Of a stretch of 64,000 nucleotides of DNA, positions 1 to 8,794 are shown in pieces. Where the stretch lies: positions 6,386,001 to 6,450,000 of the forward strand of contig OZ253569.1 of NCBI GenBank assembly GCA_965262875.1. Direction: 5' to 3'. The first letter of the stretch is position 1, and each line of letters starts with the position of its first letter. The position numbers and the translations under genes are program-made. A model generated the notes under the pieces. The model did no database searches, had not been told where the DNA came from, and saw only the letters and a program-made list of their open reading frames with translations. Origin of the DNA: JBALVT01 sp965262875 (GTDB lineage: Bacteria; Pseudomonadota; Gammaproteobacteria; Pseudomonadales; Halieaceae).

Positions 1-30
1 AAGTTGAGTAAACAACGCGGTATCTTTCAT
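1..30 (-). CDS. 5' end of a possible ISL3-type transposase, leaving the window
   Basis: Reading leftward from an ATG at 30, ten codons give MKDTALFTQL before the window ends. A GGAG motif precedes the start at a suitable distance. The opening MKDT followed by a leucine-rich stretch is common at the start of ISL3-family transposases, and another ISL3 fragment lies at 31.1-32.1 kb. Ten residues are too few to be sure. It could be any gene start. Confidence 0.3.
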   Translation of the reverse strand, partial: MKDTALFTQL

Positions 31-402
31 TTGAATATCTCCATAAAAAAAGACTCTTGTACCACATTCTTGACCATTGTTTGGCTTTTACCCATAGGAA
101 ACTCGGAAGAACCAAAAGAAGTAATACGCTGATACAAGACCCTCAATTCATCAAAGATGCCTGCAAGGTAAGCCCTAAAGTCTTTGAGCGTCTACCGCTG
201 CGCTTTGTATTTGCTGAGGGACTCGACAACGACTACAAGGTTGATTGCACAACAGAAGCGTTAACGCCGTTTGACGAATGATTAGCATTTAGTGGCGAAC
301 ACACTAAATCCCCAAGTCCTCAAGACACATAGCGAGCACCTCCAACACTACCCCTTCTCCTTCTCGGAACACGAAGGTCAGCAACACCCATAAATCCCAG
401 GC
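31..402. other. Stretch without a recognisable gene
   Basis: I see no recognisable gene here. A 74-codon frame on the plus strand (57-281) has no ribosome-binding site and no familiar motif. The stretch separates the possible transposase start at the edge from the terminator of the broken PEP-CTERM gene. Confidence 0.4.
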
Positions 403-430
403 AAAAAAAAGCCCCCGTCATGTAGGGGGC
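403..430 (-). terminator. Rho-independent terminator of the PEP-CTERM gene
   Basis: GCCCCC (411-416) pairs with GGGGGC (425-430) around an 8-base loop, and eight A residues at 403-410 become the U tract on the minus strand. It lies 19 bases beyond the stop codon of the PEP-CTERM tail at 449, as expected for that gene's own terminator. Confidence 0.8.
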
Positions 431-448
431 AGTTACATCAGGAATTCT

Positions 449-470
449 TTACGCTTTCTTGCGGCGTGAC
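449..470 (-). pseudogene. Last codons of a disrupted PEP-CTERM protein (S-R-R-K-K-A-stop)
   Basis: Read leftward from the IS3 end, the sequence encodes S-R-R-K-K-A and a stop at 449-451. A short basic cluster is the normal end of a PEP-CTERM sorting signal. The matching hydrophobic part, ending G-L-G-W-S, lies at 19242 immediately beyond the second IS3 copy. Joining the two at the shared GTGAC gives G-L-A-G-L-G-W-S-R-R-K-K-A-stop in frame. This is therefore the 3' fragment of the gene whose other parts are at 19242-19455 and 20610-21013. PEP-CTERM proteins are exported and processed by exosortase, usually in exopolysaccharide-producing Gram-negatives. Confidence 0.8.
466..470. repeat. Left copy of the 5-bp target duplication GTGAC
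   Basis: GTGAC lies directly outside the left end of IS3 copy 1 and again at 19237-19241 directly outside the right end of IS3 copy 2. A following C could make it 6 bp. Neither inner junction shows this repeat, so the duplication marks the two-copy structure as a whole. Confidence 0.75.
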
Positions 471-550
471 CCCTGTGTGTCAACCTGATCCCATACACTC
501 CCTGTTTGGGATAACATAGATTTCAGGGCTATGGATGCAGGAACCACACA

Positions 551-955
551 ATGCCAAAACCACACTCAGATCCACTCAATACACAAGTCACACCAGAGCC
601 CGCACTGGAGAAACGCACGCGTCGCCAGTTCAAGCCGGAGTATAAGCTACGCATGATGGCCGAAGCTGACGCCTGTAAGCACGGTGAACTGGGTGCTCTG
701 TTACGCCGTGAGAAACTCTACAGCAATCAACTCTCCGCCTGGCGCCGCGAGTATGCCGAAAACGGGGTTGCTGGCCTGAGCAAGAGTGCTCCCGGCCCGG
801 CACCCTCGAAGACACCGGCTCAACGGCGCATCGAGCCGCTTGAGAAAGAAAACAATCGCCTGAACCGCAAGTTGGAGAGTGCCAACGACTGTCTGGATTT
901 GCAAAAAAAAGCCTTGTCGATGCTCGATCGTTTACGCAGTGGGAAGGATGTGTGA
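551..955 (+). CDS. IS3-family transposase OrfA (HTH subunit)
   Basis: This is a 134-residue DNA-binding subunit that recognises the element's ends. Residues 20-70 are rich in basic residues and helices, as in IS3/IS911 OrfA HTH domains (RRQFKPEYKLRMM, LSAWRREY). Residues 95-125 are a heptad-like leucine region (RRIEPLEKENNRLNRKL) that would dimerise. Its stop overlaps the GTG start of orfB. An A8 run near the 3' end (903-910) could shift ribosomes into the orfB frame. Copy 2 differs by Gln for Pro in the leucine region; the Pro here could weaken dimerisation. Confidence 0.88.
   Translation: MPKPHSDPLNTQVTPEPALEKRTRRQFKPEYKLRMMAEADACKHGELGALLRREKLYSNQLSAWRREYAENGVAGLSKSAPGPAPSKTPAQRRIEPLEKENNRLNRKLESANDCLDLQKKALSMLDRLRSGKDV
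903..911 (+). promoter_or_regulatory. A8 slippery site for OrfAB frameshifting
   Basis: Eight A residues followed by G lie in orfA codons AAA AAA. The orfB frame is -1 relative to orfA and is open without stops from 901 through the orfB start. A -1 shift at A-AAA-AAA would therefore yield an OrfAB fusion, the usual active transposase in the IS3 family. The same run occurs in copy 2 at 18074-18081. Confidence 0.6.
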
Positions 956-2019
956 ATAACGTGATTACCCATCGCCCTGCAAGACGGCCATTGTCGCAAG
1001 CGTGCCGTGCGCTGGGACTCAATCGCAGCAGTGTTTATGCGCACAGAAAACGCGCTGACAGTGATCTAGAGCCGCAACGTTCTCGGCAGTACGCTGTGCA
1101 ACCGAGAGCACTGAGTGCCGAGGAACGCGCAACGGTAATCGATACGCTGCACAGTGAACCTTATTGTGATCAGCCACCCGCTGAGGTCTATCACCGCCTG
1201 CTTGAGCAGGAGCAATATCTGTGTTCGGTGAGCACCATGCACCGGCTACTTCGTAGCCTGCAGGAGACCGGTGATCGGCGCAATCAGCGGCCTGCACAGC
1301 ACCATGCCATACCGCGGCTGTTAGCCACGGGCCCGCACGATGTCTGGACATGGGATATTACGAAACTGCCGCTGGTGCGACGGGGCATCTACTTATCACT
1401 ATATGTGGTGCTCGACCTGTTCAGCCGCTTTGTCGTGGCCTGGATGGTTTCACGCAAGGAAAATAGCGCGCTAGCCAAGCAGCTGATGGACGAGGCCACC
1501 ACCGGCTATGGTATTGAGCCTGGTCAACTTACCCTACACCAGGATCGTGGTTCACCGATGATCGCTCACGGGTATTTGGACTTGATGCGAGAATTGGATG
1601 TTACCTGTAGCCATAGCCGCCCTCGAGTGAGCAATGATAATGCGTTCAGTGAAAGTCAGTTTAAGACGCAGAAATACCAACCGGATTATCCCGGTCGCTT
1701 TGACACGATGTCACACGCGCGGCTCTGGTGTGAAGGTTATTTCCACTGGTACAACTTCAAACACCATCACAGTGGGCTGGCAGGGTTTACCCCGGAACAG
1801 GTCTTTACAGGACGATATCGTGACGTGGTCGAGCAAAAGCAGCGAGCGCTTGATGAACGTTACCGGCAGAACCCCGAACGCTTTGTTCGAGGACGACCGA
1901 GAGCATCATTGCCACCAGCAACAGTGGCAATCAACCCCGTAGAGTCCAGCAATGATGGGACCATGCGTTGCGACCGTGTTAACTTCCCGACACTCACGGC
2001 CGCTGGTTATGTGAAATAG
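952..2019 (+). CDS. IS3-family transposase OrfB (DDE integrase core)
   Basis: This 355-residue catalytic subunit carries the rve integrase fold. The triad is visible as D135 (WTWDITKL), D198 (LHQDRGSP) and E234 (NAFSESQFKT), with the 35-residue spacing typical of IS3. The C-terminus has the family's HHSGLAGFTPEQV motif. It starts at a GTG overlapping the orfA stop, but the active product is more likely an OrfAB fusion made by frameshifting. This copy is full length; copy 2 has a frameshift near its end, so copy 1 could supply transposase for both. Confidence 0.9.
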   Translation: MNNVITHRPARRPLSQACRALGLNRSSVYAHRKRADSDLEPQRSRQYAVQPRALSAEERATVIDTLHSEPYCDQPPAEVYHRLLEQEQYLCSVSTMHRLLRSLQETGDRRNQRPAQHHAIPRLLATGPHDVWTWDITKLPLVRRGIYLSLYVVLDLFSRFVVAWMVSRKENSALAKQLMDEATTGYGIEPGQLTLHQDRGSPMIAHGYLDLMRELDVTCSHSRPRVSNDNAFSESQFKTQKYQPDYPGRFDTMSHARLWCEGYFHWYNFKHHHSGLAGFTPEQVFTGRYRDVVEQKQRALDERYRQNPERFVRGRPRASLPPATVAINPVESSNDGTMRCDRVNFPTLTAAGYVK

Positions 2020-2063
2020 ATGTTATCTTTAAAATGACTGTCCATATGAGGTTGACACCTTCC

Positions 2064-2954
2064 GGATGAGACGCGCATACAAGTCTTGAAGGAAACGGGC
2101 AAAACGGCCCAATCGGATAAATGGATGTGGGTGATACGCGGCGGCCCGCCGGATAAACAATCAGTGCTGTTCGAATACGACCCCTCACGTGCTGGCGCGG
2201 TGGCGGAGCGCCTGCTGGATGGATTTAGTGGTGTGTTGCAGGCCGACGGCTATTCCGGTTACAGCAAGGTGTGCCGGATAGCGGGCATTACCCGAATTGG
2301 ATGCTTTGACCATGCCCGGCGCAAGTTCGTTGAAGCCAGCCGGGCGGCGGAAACCAGGAGCACCAAAAAGAAAGTGGGGCAACCCACCAAGGCTGACGTT
2401 GCACTCAGTAAAATACGAAGGCTGTATGCGATAGAGAAATCGATCAAGGATCTGGAGCACGACAAGAAAAAACAGGCAAGGCAGTCACTCAGCGTGCCGA
2501 TTCTCGAGGACCTGAAGCCATGGCTGGAGAAGAACGTCAGCCGGGTGCCCAAAGATAGCCTGACCCACAAGGCCATAACGTACACACTGAACCAATGGGA
2601 GTACCTGATTGGCTATTGCGAGGACGGCCAGTTGAATATCAGCAATGCGCTGGCTGAGAATGCGATCAGGCCCTTTGCGGTTGGTCGGCGCGCCTGGCTA
2701 TTCGCAGATACCTCCCGCGGGGCCCGAGCCAGTGCGACCTGTTATAGTTTAGTGGAATCGGCAAAGGCGAACGGCCTGGAACCTTATGCTTACCTCCAGC
2801 ATGTGCTGGCGCACATTGCGGCGGCAGATACGGTGGAGAAGCTTGAAGCATTACTGCCCTGGAACATGGAAATCGAAGAGTAACGGCGAAGTAAAGCGAT
2901 CTACTGTCTAGCGGCTCGCAGACAAAATCAATAGTGTCGATTTAAGTGCGCTTA
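2064..2954 (+). mobile_element. Truncated IS66-family element (right part)
   Basis: This matches the tnpC half of the complete IS66 copies at 6682-9192 and 49438-51918 and ends in the same terminal sequence (GTGCGCTTAC at 2945-2954). The left part, with tnpA, tnpB and the start of tnpC, is absent. The boundary at 2064 is the right end of IS3 copy 1. The right flank is an AlbA_2 gene fragment. Confidence 0.85.
2065..2883 (+). pseudogene. 3' fragment of IS66 transposase gene tnpC
   Basis: The frame opens in the middle of the protein (DETRIQVLKETGKT) and runs to a normal stop, covering about 272 of roughly 560 residues. It keeps parts of the DDE core seen in the intact copies, such as ADGYSGY and the ALAENAIRP glutamate region. 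The 5' half, with the coiled coil and zinc-finger-like region, is lost and there is no ribosome-binding site. It is not expected to be functional. Confidence 0.85.
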
Positions 2955-3462
2955 CTATTGACGGGTGAGCTCAGACAGATCGAGCTGATCAACGACCTCC
3001 ACGACAAACCGTGCCAGGTGGTGTTCAGGTAACCAGTCCGACATAGACGGGTATCTTGTGTTGGGTGTTTCCGACGCGCCGCCGCGAAGAGTCGTAGGAA
3101 CCTCGGCTTTCGATGCACCGGCGAAAACAGCTGCTGGCGTGTTTGAACGACTGCGTATTAAGGTTACAGCGACAAAATTAGCGCACCCTCACGGGCGCGT
3201 TCTGGTGTTTGCAATTCCTTCTCGCGGCAAGGGACATCCCATCGAGTATGAAGGACGCTACTTAATGCGCGCGGGAGAAAGCCTCGTAGCCATGACACCT
3301 GGGATCCTAAAGAGCATATTCTCCGAAGGCGAAGACGAGTTTGAGGCGCGTATCGCATTGACACAGGGTCATCCCTACCGGATAATGACTCGATGTTCTA
3401 TTTATGTTCTATTTCGCGGCCTGATATTCACTCACAAGACCGGAGAAGAACCTAACCGCTAG
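2955..3462 (+). pseudogene. Fragment of an AlbA_2 (Schlafen-type) ATP-binding protein gene
   Basis: Residues such as DGYLVLGVSD, then HPIEYEGRYLMRAGESL, match the core of AlbA_2 domains found at the N-terminus of ATP-binding proteins like the one at 9338-10807. The upstream part (2955-3031) reads in a different frame and ends at a stop, so the gene is frameshifted as well as truncated by the IS66 fragment. It lacks the C-terminal HATPase-like region. The 3' end overlaps the last codons of res by 4 bp, tail to tail. It may be the remains of a second defence gene or of a rearranged relative of the intact AlbA_2 gene. Confidence 0.55.
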
Positions 3463-6400
3463 CCTTGCACGACTTCCATAAGCTTTTCATAGCTATTGAC
3501 TACATCGTAGACCACCTGATCTGAGGTTATTTTTTTGAAAAACTTTTTAGCGCACTTGATTTTAATATTTTCAATTTCTTTTAACTGCAAAGAACTCATT
3601 GACCCTTTCGTTTCAGCCACAAAATAGACGTGTTTTACCGCTCCTTCTTTAAAGGAGATAGCCCAATCAGGGTTATAGCTACCGACAGGGGTTGGTATAG
3701 AAAACCCTCTTGGTAGTTTTGCGTAAACAACCACCTCAGAGCTAATATCCAGCTCTTGCACAAAGTTTGTTTCGGTCTTTGAATCAGTAAACACATAATC
3801 GTAAATATGACGGTCAACCTTTAACGCCTTACTAAAATCATCCTTTGGCTTTTCGGCAGTAAATATATCACTCTCATATACTTCATCCACTGGGTCATAG
3901 GATAAATGCTCAATTATGGCAGTTGCCTTTTGCTCATTAATTAATTCTGACACCTTGGCAATGAAATCTTCTGGGTTACTTCGGTATAGACTAAAAACGG
4001 CAGTATTGATTTGCTTCAAAATACTGGCTATCGTTCGTCGGGTTAGTTGAGTGCTATCTGATATTTGGCCAATTAGGTCATATTTTACCGATGATTTTAT
4101 TGATCTGTTATATTTTTCTGTTTTTGTTTCTGAAACTTTAAAAGCTGTACCGTCTTTAATCTTTTCATACGTGGAGGCTTCAACCTGAGCGCCAGACTCA
4201 ATGATGTATTGCAAAGGTGATATTTTTATACTGCCTTTTTCATTGAATGCCTTGACACATTTTTCAATAAGCTCATCTGAATCAAAGCTCACCGCGTACA
4301 CGGCTTTCCTGTTGATCTTGTTCCAAAGTTGTTGAAACTCCTTCTTACTAAAGTTTGCATTTAGTGGATTTTGTTTTGCCTTGCGACCATCCTCAATGCT
4401 TGGTAACAAGGATGCGCTAAACACACCGCTAATCAATTGATGTATTTCTTCGGCATAGGGTTTCAGCTCATCATTAAAGTCTGCGAGCGTTCCTTCCCGC
4501 TTGGCTTCATGATAGGCATCCACAATCATATCGCTATCATCGGTATAGTCATTTTTAACCAAATAACGATAAATTTGTTTAGCCATTTTGTCGTCAACTT
4601 TCAGCGTTCCATCTGCTGTTTTTATCGACTTGCCTTTAAAATAGGCTTCATCAGCTGATTTGGGTCGCGCAGATAGTGAATCCCCAATATCCGTTTGCAG
4701 GGCTTTTACAAAATCTTTATAGCTTTCACTGGCAACCACTGTGAGTACGTTGAGTTGATGTACACTCAACGGGTTATCCATGCGGTCACCATTTTGATTT
4801 ACTGCAAGGCGCAGACCACGGCCTACTTCCTGCCTCCGTGAAATAGTGTTATCGCTATGCTTCAACGCGCAGATAGTAAATACATTGGGGTTATCCCAGC
4901 CTTCGCGCAAAGCGGAGTGCGAGAAGATAAATCGTACAGGCTCATCCAGTGATAGAAGTCTTGTTTTGTCCTTCAAGATCAAATCATAAGCATCAACATC
5001 GTTAGACTCACCCTTAGTTTCCCCGCTCTTTTGAATACTTGGATTAACAAGATTTTTCTTTTTATCTATCGCAAAATAGCCATTATGCGTTTTTTCTGTT
5101 GATATATTTTTCAGGTAATTGTGATAAGCCTGATCTTGTGATGAAAGGTCTAAGGCCAAAATCTCATTCAGGTATTTCGTGTATTCTTCTTCAAATACTC
5201 TAGCATATTCACCCCGCGTATCTTCTGGCGTTCCGTAATTACGGTACTTCGCCACTTCATCGATGAAAAATAACGACAACACCTTTAATCCTTGATGGAA
5301 TAGCTCTTGCTCTTTATCAAAATGGGCTTTTATAGTTTCTCTGATTTGAATACGCCGTAAGGCCTCTTCATTCACATCACCTAATGCGTCACCCATCATC
5401 ATTTCAACACCGTTGGTAAAGCTCAACGTGTCTTTAAACGCATCAATATCGGATACCACAAAGTCCTTATACTGCTCCAAGCCCTGAGACTCATCGAACA
5501 AGTTAATTCCTTTGCCAATTTTTTTGACAATGCGCTTAATACCGTTTTTTTGCTTAACTTCAAACTCAACGCGCGCCACGGGTGGCTTTGTTGCCGAAAC
5601 GTCAATGAATTGGAAATAAAGATATGCGTTTGTACCGCTTAGCCCTTTTACGGATATTCCCCGTACTGCAATTTTCTTAACCAGCTTCTGGCTATAGGCA
5701 TCTAACGCATCAAGACGATGAATTTTATTATGTTCTGTTTTGTGAGTAGCGGAATAACGCAAAGTGAACAAAGGATTAAACTCAGCCAATGCTTCGGTAC
5801 TTTTCTTGCCTTCCATTTTCTGGGGTTCATCCAAAATCATAATAGGACGATTGGCTTTAATCACATCAATAGGTCGTCGAGATTGAAAATCATCCAGCTC
5901 TTCGTAAATACGACGAGCATCCTTGCCCCGTGCATTGAAGGCTTGCACATTGATAACCATGACATTGATGCCAGCATCCGAAGAGTAATTTTCAATCTCA
6001 TGCAAGGACTTCGAGTTGTAGATAAATGTCTTAGCCCTTTTACCGTATTCTTCCAAAAAATGATCGGCCATGCCCTTGAGTGATTGATACACGCCTTCAC
6101 GAATGGCAATGCTTGGAACAACAACGATGAACTTGTTCCAGCCATAGCGTTTATTCATTTCAAACATGGTTTTGATATAACAGTATGTTTTACCTGTGCC
6201 TGTTTCCATTTCTGTATCAAGGTTGATAGCGCAGGATTTTGTTTTCACCAGCGCATCGGAAATTGGCAGGTTTTGCTTTTGCTGTACATTTTGAATATTG
6301 GTGAATACTTGCTCATGCGTGAGCATAAGATCGGTGTTTTTAAAACCATCCGACAACACATCGGCTGTTCTTGTTTCGCCTTTTTTGGCTTCTCTGCCAG

Positions 6401-6512
6401 GATCGATACGATACGACAACGTGGCAAGCTTAGGTTGCCCCGCAAAACAGTCCACCACGGCTTCCATAGCTTCGGTTTGATAAGGTAGATGTTTAAATTT
6501 TAAGCGCTTCAC
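3459..6512 (-). CDS. Type III restriction enzyme, Res subunit (helicase-nuclease)
   Basis: This is a 1017-residue translocating endonuclease subunit. Superfamily 2 helicase motifs are visible: motif I ETGTGKT (103-109), motif II LDEPQ (227-231), motif III SATHKTEHN, and the motif V/VI region EGWDNPNVF...RRQEVGRGLRL. The C-terminus has a PD-(D/E)XK nuclease site, PD at 948-949 and ETK at 967-969. Together with Mod (10880-12871) it would cleave unmodified DNA between inverted recognition sites after ATP hydrolysis. It is the last gene of the minus-strand operon. An IS66 element and about 300 bp of AT-rich sequence now separate it from the AlbA_2 gene. The protein is full length and all motifs are intact. 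Confidence 0.9.
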   Translation of the reverse strand: MKRLKFKHLPYQTEAMEAVVDCFAGQPKLATLSYRIDPGREAKKGETRTADVLSDGFKNTDLMLTHEQVFTNIQNVQQKQNLPISDALVKTKSCAINLDTEMETGTGKTYCYIKTMFEMNKRYGWNKFIVVVPSIAIREGVYQSLKGMADHFLEEYGKRAKTFIYNSKSLHEIENYSSDAGINVMVINVQAFNARGKDARRIYEELDDFQSRRPIDVIKANRPIMILDEPQKMEGKKSTEALAEFNPLFTLRYSATHKTEHNKIHRLDALDAYSQKLVKKIAVRGISVKGLSGTNAYLYFQFIDVSATKPPVARVEFEVKQKNGIKRIVKKIGKGINLFDESQGLEQYKDFVVSDIDAFKDTLSFTNGVEMMMGDALGDVNEEALRRIQIRETIKAHFDKEQELFHQGLKVLSLFFIDEVAKYRNYGTPEDTRGEYARVFEEEYTKYLNEILALDLSSQDQAYHNYLKNISTEKTHNGYFAIDKKKNLVNPSIQKSGETKGESNDVDAYDLILKDKTRLLSLDEPVRFIFSHSALREGWDNPNVFTICALKHSDNTISRRQEVGRGLRLAVNQNGDRMDNPLSVHQLNVLTVVASESYKDFVKALQTDIGDSLSARPKSADEAYFKGKSIKTADGTLKVDDKMAKQIYRYLVKNDYTDDSDMIVDAYHEAKREGTLADFNDELKPYAEEIHQLISGVFSASLLPSIEDGRKAKQNPLNANFSKKEFQQLWNKINRKAVYAVSFDSDELIEKCVKAFNEKGSIKISPLQYIIESGAQVEASTYEKIKDGTAFKVSETKTEKYNRSIKSSVKYDLIGQISDSTQLTRRTIASILKQINTAVFSLYRSNPEDFIAKVSELINEQKATAIIEHLSYDPVDEVYESDIFTAEKPKDDFSKALKVDRHIYDYVFTDSKTETNFVQELDISSEVVVYAKLPRGFSIPTPVGSYNPDWAISFKEGAVKHVYFVAETKGSMSSLQLKEIENIKIKCAKKFFKKITSDQVVYDVVNSYEKLMEVVQG

Positions 6513-6673
6513 GATATGCCTCTATCCTGCATTCTTTCTGCAATTACTCTTATTGTTACTCATTTTGTTATACGCTGAAAATTGACTATTTCTATATAAA
6601 TCAATGAGATATGTATTCTGTTACCCTGTATTCTTACTCATTCTTTCTCAATCTTACTCATTTTTTTGACTCA
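6513..6673 (-). promoter_or_regulatory. AT-rich leader of res with three TTACTCATT repeats
   Basis: This non-coding stretch upstream of res contains TTACTCATT at 6556-6564, 6634-6642 and 6654-6662, the last two 20 bp apart. A related ATTACTCT occurs at 6543-6550 and again upstream of the HTH gene near 17088. These could be binding sites for the small HTH protein or simply AT-rich coincidence. Because of the IS66 insertion, res probably depends on a promoter here or at the element's edge. Confidence 0.35.
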
Positions 6674-6681
6674 ACTGTAAG
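6674..6681. repeat. 8-bp target duplication ACTGTAAG of the IS66 insertion (left copy)
   Basis: ACTGTAAG is repeated exactly at 9193-9200 on the other side of the element. Eight bases is the normal IS66 target duplication length. Confidence 0.9.
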
Positions 6682-6753
6682 GTAAGCGCACTTAAATCGA
6701 CCCTATTGATTTTGTCTGCGAGCCGCTAGACAGTAGATCGCTTTACTTCGCCG

Positions 6754-8442
6754 TTACTCTTCGATTTCCATGTTCCAGGGCAGTAATGCTTCAAGCTTCT
6801 CCACCGTATCTGCCGCCGCAATGTGCGCCAGCACATGCTGGAGGTAAGCATAAGGTTCCAGGCCGTTCGCCTTTGCCGATTCCACTAAACTATAACAGGT
6901 CGCACTGGCTCGGGCCCTGCGGGAGGTATCTGCGAATAGCCAGGCGCGCCGACCAACCGCAAAGGGCCTGATCGCATTCTCAGCCAGCGCATTGCTGATA
7001 TTCAACTGGCCGTCCTCGCAATAGCCAATCAGGTACTCCCATTGGTTCAGTGTGTACGTTATGGCCTTGTGGGTCAGGCTATCTTTGGGCACCCGGCTGA
7101 CGTTCTTCTCCAGCCATGGCTTCAGGTCCTCGAGAATCGGCACGCTGAGTGACTGCCTTGCCTGTTTTTTCTTGTCGTGCTCCAGATCCTTGATCGATTT
7201 CTCTATCGCATACAGCCTTCGTATTTTACTGAGTGCAACGTCAGCCTTGGTGGGTTGCCCCACTTTCTTTTGGGTGCTCCTGGTTTCCGCCGCCCGGCTG
7301 GCTTCAACGAACTTGCGCCGGGCATGGTCAAAGCATCCAATTCGGGTAATGCCCGCTATCCGGCACACCTTGCTGTAACCGGAATAGCCGTCGGCCTGCA
7401 ACACACCACCAAAGCCATCCAGCAGGCGCTCCGCCACCGCGCCAGCACGTGAGGGGTCGTATTCGAACAGCACTGATTGTTTATCCGGCGGGCCGCCGCG
7501 TATCACCCACATCCATTTATCCGATTGGGCCGTTTTGCCGGCCTCCTTCAAGACTTGTATGCGCGTCTCATCCGCCTGCAGGTAATTCCCCTCAAGCTGA
7601 ACCTCCCGGATCAAGTTGATCAAGGGCTGGAATACATCCTGAAGCCGTACAATCCAGTGGGCCATGTTGGAGCGGCTGATATCACCGCCGTAACGCTTGA
7701 GCATCCCCTCCAGGCGGTATAGCGGCAGTCCATCGGCGTATTTGGAGGCAATGATGTAGGCCAGCAATGCAGGACTGGCAAAGCATTTCCCCAGCGGATG
7801 AGCGGGGCGCTGTGCGGCGACAATGACATCTTCACCGTCAATATTGAATACCGCCTTTTCCTGCCAGTATTCCAGCACCTTGACCTGGGCGGGAATAAAC
7901 TCCAGCTCCTCCTTGACCTTGGTGAAGAATGTTTTGGTGGCCCCATCCTTTTCCTCATCTGAAAGTGTGAGGTGTATCTGCACCCGTTGCAGCTTGTCGC
8001 TAAACCCGCGCTTTCTTTTCTTCTTTTGAGGCCGAACCCGGTCTTCTTCAGGCAGCTGCTCTTCGAGCTCACTCAGGGCGACTTCGATTTCAGCCTCATC
8101 GAACAAATCAGACTGAAACGCCAGTTTCTCACTACTGGCTCCGAATTTCTGTACCGTGGCCAGGCGCAAGTATTCTTCGAGCAGGTCAATGCGTTTACCC
8201 TGTTCAAGGATGATGTGGTTTTTGTCGCCGAGGTGTTTCTGGTGAACCTGGAGGAGCTCGTTTTTTTCTTCGAGAAGCAAACATTTATCTTCAAGAATCT
8301 GGTCTTTTACGGCGAGGGCAACAAGTAATTCAGCGACGGATAAGTTCTCGTAACACCCTTGTTTTTGTTGCTTTTTTATCGCCGATTGCATGGCGTAATT
8401 ATAACATTCATGGCGACAAAAAGCTTTAAAATACAGACTCAT
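6754..8442 (-). CDS. IS66 transposase TnpC
   Basis: This is a 562-residue DDE transposase. A long coiled-coil N-terminus (about 20-100) is followed by a basic KKKRKRGF stretch, a zinc-finger-like region and the catalytic domain. Recognisable catalytic regions are LQADETR, ADGYSGY and the ALAENAIRP glutamate. It overlaps tnpB by 17 bp. Compared with the copy at 49510-51168 it has ten extra residues in the coiled coil, so the two elements are not recent exact copies. Confidence 0.92.
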   Translation of the reverse strand: MSLYFKAFCRHECYNYAMQSAIKKQQKQGCYENLSVAELLVALAVKDQILEDKCLLLEEKNELLQVHQKHLGDKNHIILEQGKRIDLLEEYLRLATVQKFGASSEKLAFQSDLFDEAEIEVALSELEEQLPEEDRVRPQKKKRKRGFSDKLQRVQIHLTLSDEEKDGATKTFFTKVKEELEFIPAQVKVLEYWQEKAVFNIDGEDVIVAAQRPAHPLGKCFASPALLAYIIASKYADGLPLYRLEGMLKRYGGDISRSNMAHWIVRLQDVFQPLINLIREVQLEGNYLQADETRIQVLKEAGKTAQSDKWMWVIRGGPPDKQSVLFEYDPSRAGAVAERLLDGFGGVLQADGYSGYSKVCRIAGITRIGCFDHARRKFVEASRAAETRSTQKKVGQPTKADVALSKIRRLYAIEKSIKDLEHDKKKQARQSLSVPILEDLKPWLEKNVSRVPKDSLTHKAITYTLNQWEYLIGYCEDGQLNISNALAENAIRPFAVGRRAWLFADTSRRARASATCYSLVESAKANGLEPYAYLQHVLAHIAAADTVEKLEALLPWNMEIEE

Positions 8443-8794
8443 AATGCAGTTTTTTGTGGCCTGTCATCAGGGAGATATCGTAGCCGTCCAGCAACCAATT
8501 GATCTGCTGGCCGGTGAGGGAAATCACGTCGTCGTCAGGGTGCGGCCACCGGAACTTCTCTTCCGCCAGTGATTTGTAGTACAACACAAACCCATTGTCC
8601 TCCCAGTACAAACATTTTATTTTGTTGCGCTGGCGATTAGTGAAGGCATAGAGGGCACCCTCAAAGGGGTTACGACCCAGTTCTCGCTCCACAATGGCGC
8701 TAAGGCCATTGACCGATTTTCTAAAATCTACGGAGTCCCGGTACAGATAAATCTGTGGCATGTCATTGGCCGGGCGGAAGTAGCGCGCCGTCAC
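8426..8794 (-). CDS. IS66 accessory protein TnpB (IS66 Orf2)
   Basis: This 122-residue protein is typical of the second IS66 gene, with conserved PQIYLYRDSVDFRKSVNGL near the start and the NRQRNKIKCLYWEDNGF region. It is required with TnpA and TnpC for transposition in studied IS66 members, but its biochemical role is not settled. It overlaps tnpA by 4 bp and tnpC by 17 bp, which suggests coupled translation. Confidence 0.92.
   Translation of the reverse strand: MTARYFRPANDMPQIYLYRDSVDFRKSVNGLSAIVERELGRNPFEGALYAFTNRQRNKIKCLYWEDNGFVLYYKSLAEEKFRWPHPDDDVISLTGQQINWLLDGYDISLMTGHKKLHYESVF

Larger units (their letters stand above)
471..2063 (+). mobile_element. IS3-family insertion sequence, copy 1
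   Basis: The element is 1593 bp with imperfect terminal inverted repeats: GTGTCAACCT is shared five bases in from each end (477-486, and its complement near the right end). It carries overlapping orfA and orfB. The left flank is the PEP-CTERM tail and the right flank is the interior of an IS66 transposase gene. It is nearly identical to 17642-19236, so the duplication is recent. Confidence 0.88.

Noticed and set aside
57..281. 74-codon open frame at the left edge
   Set aside because: No ribosome-binding site, no known motif, and it is surrounded by IS debris.
630..1351. Several antisense frames over the IS3 element, repeated over copy 2
   Set aside because: They mirror the conserved transposase genes; low-complexity arginine-rich products are typical of antisense frames.
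6786..8328. Long antisense frames over IS66 tnpC (also over 49542-51054)
   Set aside because: They are shadows of the conserved tnpC reading frame with no start signals of their own.
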